Origin: Trichobilharzia szidati | Taxonomy: Eukaryota; Platyhelminthes; Trematoda; Strigeidida; Schistosomatidae | DNA length: 64,000 bases | Direction of reading: 5' to 3' | Assembly: GCA_944472155.2 (NCBI GenBank) | Contig: OX235271.1 | Coordinates: forward strand, 88,301,256 to 88,365,255 | Part shown: positions 55,001 to 61,000 of the stretch, in pieces | Layout: each line of letters opens with the position of its first letter | Position numbering within the stretch: the stretch's first letter is position 1 | Program-made: the position numbers and the translations under genes | Notes under the pieces: model-generated | The model's input: only the letters and a program-made list of their open reading frames with translations | Told to the model about the DNA's origin: nothing | Database searches by the model: none

Positions 55001-58000
55001 ATTGGTACAGAAAAAATAAGCAATACTTATAATGTAAAAAGCAGTTAAATGAGTACAAAACTTCCGCAAAATATTCTATTTTTAATTTGTGAATATACAG
55101 ACAATTTTAAGCATATCCATTATTCTAAATGCCTTTATATTTTAACTGTCCCGTTAAAACTCATCTTCTGAACGTTTTCCGGAAAAAAAGGTGCCACTAA
55201 TAGATCTCAGTCGAGCAGCGAATAGTTGTGTATCTACATAAGTCCATACACTGCTGATTGAATGAGGTGAGTACTTGTATAAACCTAAATCAACAGTTGT
55301 GTTTACTAGCCAGACTGAAGTGATCTGAACACCGGGTGAGCATCTCGCTCCTTTGGGGCCGAGTTCATCAATTGTCTACTCGGTTTGGCCCAATTTAGAT
55401 TGCCGACTCAGTTCAAAACACCTGGCTTCTAATAAACACTACTGATTGATATGAGTGGTATACAACTACTCATCTCAAACAATCAGTAGTATGCAGTTTT
55501 ATGTATTTACGCCTAGTTTCTTGATTACCGTGTATAGTATCAGTCAGATTAGATGTTGTGATTTGAATAATCTCTGTTTCCAAAGGAAGCTATGGTGAAC
55601 TGTGTAAATCGAGAATTAATCTGCAAAACTGTGAATCAGCTTCCAAACTGTGAATATGACTTAGCGTATCTATTTCAACACGAAATTAAGCGATATCAAT
55701 TTCCTTTTGACCAATAGCTTTATTCTATGTATTATTTATATAAATCTATTGAATTTTATTCGTTTGGTGATGTCATAATGGACTATAGTACTAAAAATCC
55801 CCATTACTGGTCTCTGAAAAAAGATGTGATATATCTTCGTTTGACTATTTCTAACCTTATGTGTGAATATATTATCAAATATACTACTCCGTGATATGAA
55901 ATTCCTATGAACTGTGTATACAAACTTAAGTGTATCTGCACAGGAGGTTACATTGGGAGGACAGAAAGGAGGGCACACCTCCGATTTCTGAACATGTACC
56001 GAAAAACTTACGCCTCAAGGAAACAAATACTTTCAGCAGTGCCATAGCCAGACATCTCCTTGACACGGGTCATGAGGTGAACGTCACAATACCGTTCGAA
56101 ATTATCAATAGGCAAAAGAGTTCAATTCTCCTCAAGTTTGCTGAAGCCATCTCTATCAAGCGCCTGAAACCTGATTTGTGGGTTCAGAAAGAAGCAGTTA
56201 TCAGTCTTTCCTTGCCCTGGTAACTGGATATCTTCATCTGATTACGTAATGCCGGAAGTTTCTATTGTGTATGCTCAATATTGTTCCTGATAAAGTGTTT
56301 ATTATTATATATATTATTACTGTATGCATATAATGATTGATTTTTGTCTAAAAAATGGACTCCTTGCAAGTATGTTAAAGTGGTTTCTGTAGATATACTT
56401 AATAATGACTTTAGGCTGTAAGGAGCTGATGAGAAGCCAACGAAATAAATGATGGTACCATTTTATTCTGCAAAAACTGTTGTTCTTGCTTTATTCAAAT
56501 TCATTAAGCGGAATAAATGTGGGAAATTATTATTGTTTTTCGACATTTTTTTATTATTCATTACCGTTATCGCAATGAGATCTCGGTAAATACAGTTACA
56601 TTTCTATGTTATGGACAGTTAGTTGTAATTTTTCCTCCATCCTCTTGTCGTCAAATGGGAATAGTACTGAAATACTCCATTTCCAAAACAAAGCCATTAT
56701 GCATTCTTTGAGTTGGTGCTTCAGTGGTACAGTGTTTGCCAACGACACATTTGCTTCGGGTTCGATTCCTTACCAACACACACACTCCTGAACCTCTCTT
56801 AGCTGGTAGTGTGTTTGATAAGGAGGGAAGACTTGGTGTGAGGCTAGCAATCCCAGTCCGTAAAATAAGATTAAGCTTGGAGTCTTGGGTATTCTGTTAA
56901 TCAGATGGAGTTTACTGTATTATATTCATTTTTATTGTGACAGAATTAATGATTATCTTACTCTTAAGAAATTTAAAGTTGATTTTCTTTATTACTGTAT
57001 CGTTGCGTGTTTATTTGTGTTCTTTTTTTTCTTAGCTCCAAGTCCACCAACATTTGTTATCACTCGTGTTACTGAGACTGGTTTCACTGTTATCTATGAA
57101 CCTAGTCATAATGGTCAACCGGGAACTGTATTCTTTGTACAATATCGTCAACCTGGTATAGTTCATTGGTTAGAATCAGTTCGTACATTTATTAATCGGA
57201 CAATAACTGTTGATGCACTTATGTCAGGTAAAGAATAAATCGAAACTGTTTTTATAGTATTACGCTACACTGAATCGTTTATTTTATTTGCACCACTATT
57301 ATGTAGCACGTGTATGAATATACAACTAATTAATAAACTATCTTGAAGCATGAGGTACAAAATGAAAGTTGACGGAATAAATATCCATGACGCATGGCGT
57401 TAGTGTGCGTCGGTGGCATAGCTGTTAGGACGCTCGCCGACCATTCACATGGTCAGGGGTTCGATCCCCGGCCACCGACGCACTCCTTTACCTCGCTAAG
57501 CCGGAAATAATGCTGGTAAAGAGGAAAGGTTGGGCATGAGGCTAGCGACCCCATCCCGTAAAAATAAACACTGCTACAGAAACTTCAAGCCAATAGCTTG
57601 AAGCCCTATGTTCCACTGGGGAACGTGAAGGAAAAAAAACAAAAAAAACATGGCGTTAGTAGAATGTGAAATTGGAACTTTATTTAAATGAAAAAGTGTT
57701 TAGTACAGCAGAACAAAAGAAATCAAACACTTGTCTATATATAGTAAGTAGTGGAGATTAGTAGTAGGAGATTTCTATCGATCCAGTAATAAAAGAATAA
57801 ATCTTCCATATAAGAAGCAGCATATAGAATATTTTATCTTTGATCATAATTTATCACTTGTCAAGATGTACATTTCGATTTTTACGTCCGTATTATAAAT
57901 TTTGTCGGCAGAGTTTACTGTTTGTATAACTGGCTTTGAGTATTAACTCCGACGATGATTTATTTTTCCGAGTAGTCTTATATGTTACACACACTTTTAT

Positions 58001-61000
58001 CGGCAATTTTCACTTGAGATATAAAGCGTTTATCATCCTGTTGCCAAGTAACTTCGTTGTCAATAGAGAAGTAACCATTTCTCCCTAATAATAGAAATCC
58101 ATTTTACCGCTGTGCATCGGCGGTTCAGCTGTAAAATGCTTCCCAACTATGTACGTGGGCCGGTGTCCTCTTGCTGATCAGCGCTCACCTTTACCTCCCC
58201 TAGCCAATTGTAAGCCAAGCAGTGAGGGAAAGTTGGGCGTGAAGTCATGGACCCCACCCAGTAGAAAAACGTCAGTGCTGCCGACAGTTCAAAGCTCAAC
58301 CTTGAAACCCTATGTCCCACTCAGAACGCAAAGGAATAATATATATAGTAGAAATCCAAACAGTAAATCTTCTGAATTCTTCGGTTGTAGATGAAATTTT
58401 TTAGGTGCATTAAATACTTATGAAAATATCTTTTTTTCTACCATTCTACTGTCTAAAGTGAGTCGAACCAAGCACATAGCTGATGAGCTGTCGGTCCCAA
58501 ATAGGCGAGATGGTCGCCCAGCATGTGAATCACTTCGATCTGGCTCGCAATTACTATCGATTGAAATGAGCAGTATTCAACTACTCATGTAAATTAGTCA
58601 GTAGTATATATTGTCCTGTTTATATGATAACAGTCTGCTTATCTGAATAATTGTATTGAGTTTAAGCTTCCAAAAACTTCAAATAGTGTTACGATTAACA
58701 ATGAACTGACTAGCCAGATTTGGTAATCTATATTAGATCATGATAATTTGATTTTTAGTCATTAGGGAAGATATTTTTTTCGATGTTACATTGAGTTACA
58801 TTTATCATTTATCAACTACTGAACTTTTATTCACAAAATTGCATTAGCATGAAAGTAAAAGGGAGAAAAAAGGGATATATCTATTGACCAGTAATTATGC
58901 TATGCTTTTCTATACACCTGTATGATCAGTTGTTGTTTTTTCTGATGGGGAAATAAATGTTTCTCAGTGAATTTATGGGAATATTTCAGTAGTCCAAGTA
59001 CATACTTTACTTCAATATATATACAAAGTTTGCAATAAAATTCATATTTACATGAACTTTTATGAGCTTTTATTTGATTACAAGTAGACAAAGGATTTCT
59101 ATGATCTCCTCAGTAATGTTTAGCTGTTAAGCTATTGGAATCCCGGAAATTAGTCCTACTAGGGCATGTACTGAGGGTGTACAGCTTTTTTCCTTAAAGC
59201 GTGATTTAGTTCAACAAATAATGTTTTTCTTAATCCCTAAGGAATTTCTGTTTTCTTTGGACTATTTGAATTGCTTATTGTTTTTTTTACAGATACAACA
59301 TATGCAGTTCGAATGGTTGCTACGAATGGAGATGTTTTGTCAGCAACAAGTGAAGACAGACTGATACACACTTTAGGCGGTCCAAGTCCAGGAAGTTTAG
59401 CTGGTGATAGTGGAACATGGTTTATTATTGTCTGTACTTTACTGCTTTTCTTCACTGCTCTGCTTATTATTCTAATACTTGTACGCAAAAAGAGACTTGA
59501 AGAGGGTAAGCGATTACTGTCTACAATTACTTTCCACGTATTTGAATATAAATCAGTGATTTTTCATATTATTAATGTCTTATTTTCCTGAGATTTCTAA
59601 TATTACTTTAAGAGTCTCAAGTCTCATGTGAGATTAACTCCCGGTTACAGGGCGAGCTCATAAACCATTCTATCACTGGGACCCTAATCAGTAAGTAGCT
59701 GAATAGTCTATGAGGTCACCTTGTAACCAGAAGGTTCTGGTTTCAGACCCTGTTCGGTGCTATCTGCCGATGAGTCCTTGATCAGTAAGAAACAGCTGTT
59801 GAGTACTACTCGGTTTGCCACCGGTTCTCTACCTTATGTCAACTCATGATTAAGCCTGAAATCATTCAAATCCTCGGAAGCCAAAACTTGGAAATAACTT
59901 TTTCACAAATCCGATTTTCCCAATGAAATTATTGCAGCTGTCTTGAAAGTTTTGCTTACATACACTGATCGTCTATACTACTTCTGCTATGGCAGTATGG
60001 GATTATGTATTCATCCTTAAACGAAATAAATTCAATTCGGATATTTCACGTGCTTCCATAGTTCTGCTTGTTCTTCCTCTTCTTCTTCCGTTTGTTTGTT
60101 TTACCATATCACTTAAACAATCACATGAGTAGATTAAAAAAATGAAATTTTACGCAATACTGTTTATAATTATACTCTTCAACAACTGTCACATACAAAC
60201 ACATCAATAAACTAATGAAAAACGCTAAAGTTGACTAGACTGAACACTTGACTGAACAATAGATAAGTACTTATAGGCGTAAAAAACAATGTTTGGATTT
60301 CAGTGGAAGTTAGAGAGTAAAACTGTATGATCCACTGTTTATATTCATCGATCTGTAACACTGTAGTAACAGTTGAGGCAATATGTCGAAAATTCCTCCC
60401 ATAATTTAGAAGAGTAGTTGGTGTAATAGTAGATTAATTCTGTTAACTGATTTGACCGTTGTTCAACGTCTTTTATCATTCTAGTATGCATGGCTTCAGT
60501 ACCTGGATTTTAATGTGTTACGGTTTGTAAGAGAGAATTTATCTGCTGAAGTTGTGATAATTTTTTTATGCTCTAAAAATAATTAAATCAAAAATCTAGT
60601 TATGTTATGTTGTTGAAAGATTTGTCATAACTGGAAGAAATGATTTAGACTACACTCATAAATTAATCGACAACGTATCTGAAGATGTTAAATTCACAAG
60701 AGAAGAAGAATCAGACAACAAAATTCCTTTCTTAACTGTCTTATTTAAGAGGGCAGACATAGGAAGTCTGGAAACACAAATATACAGAAGATCAGCCCAT
60801 GTAGACCAAATACTCAGCTGTGAGAGGAAAACTTCAACAGCATACAAAAATACTCAGTACAAAAATTATTCCAGTCCTGAGGAAACTTCTAACAAGTGCC
60901 TTCAAGAAAAATGGATATTCAAGTATTGGTTTGTAGGGATTTCACTGATTGGTTACAGGATTTCATCATGAGCTGACATCGGTTAGAGAATCGTTGGAAA

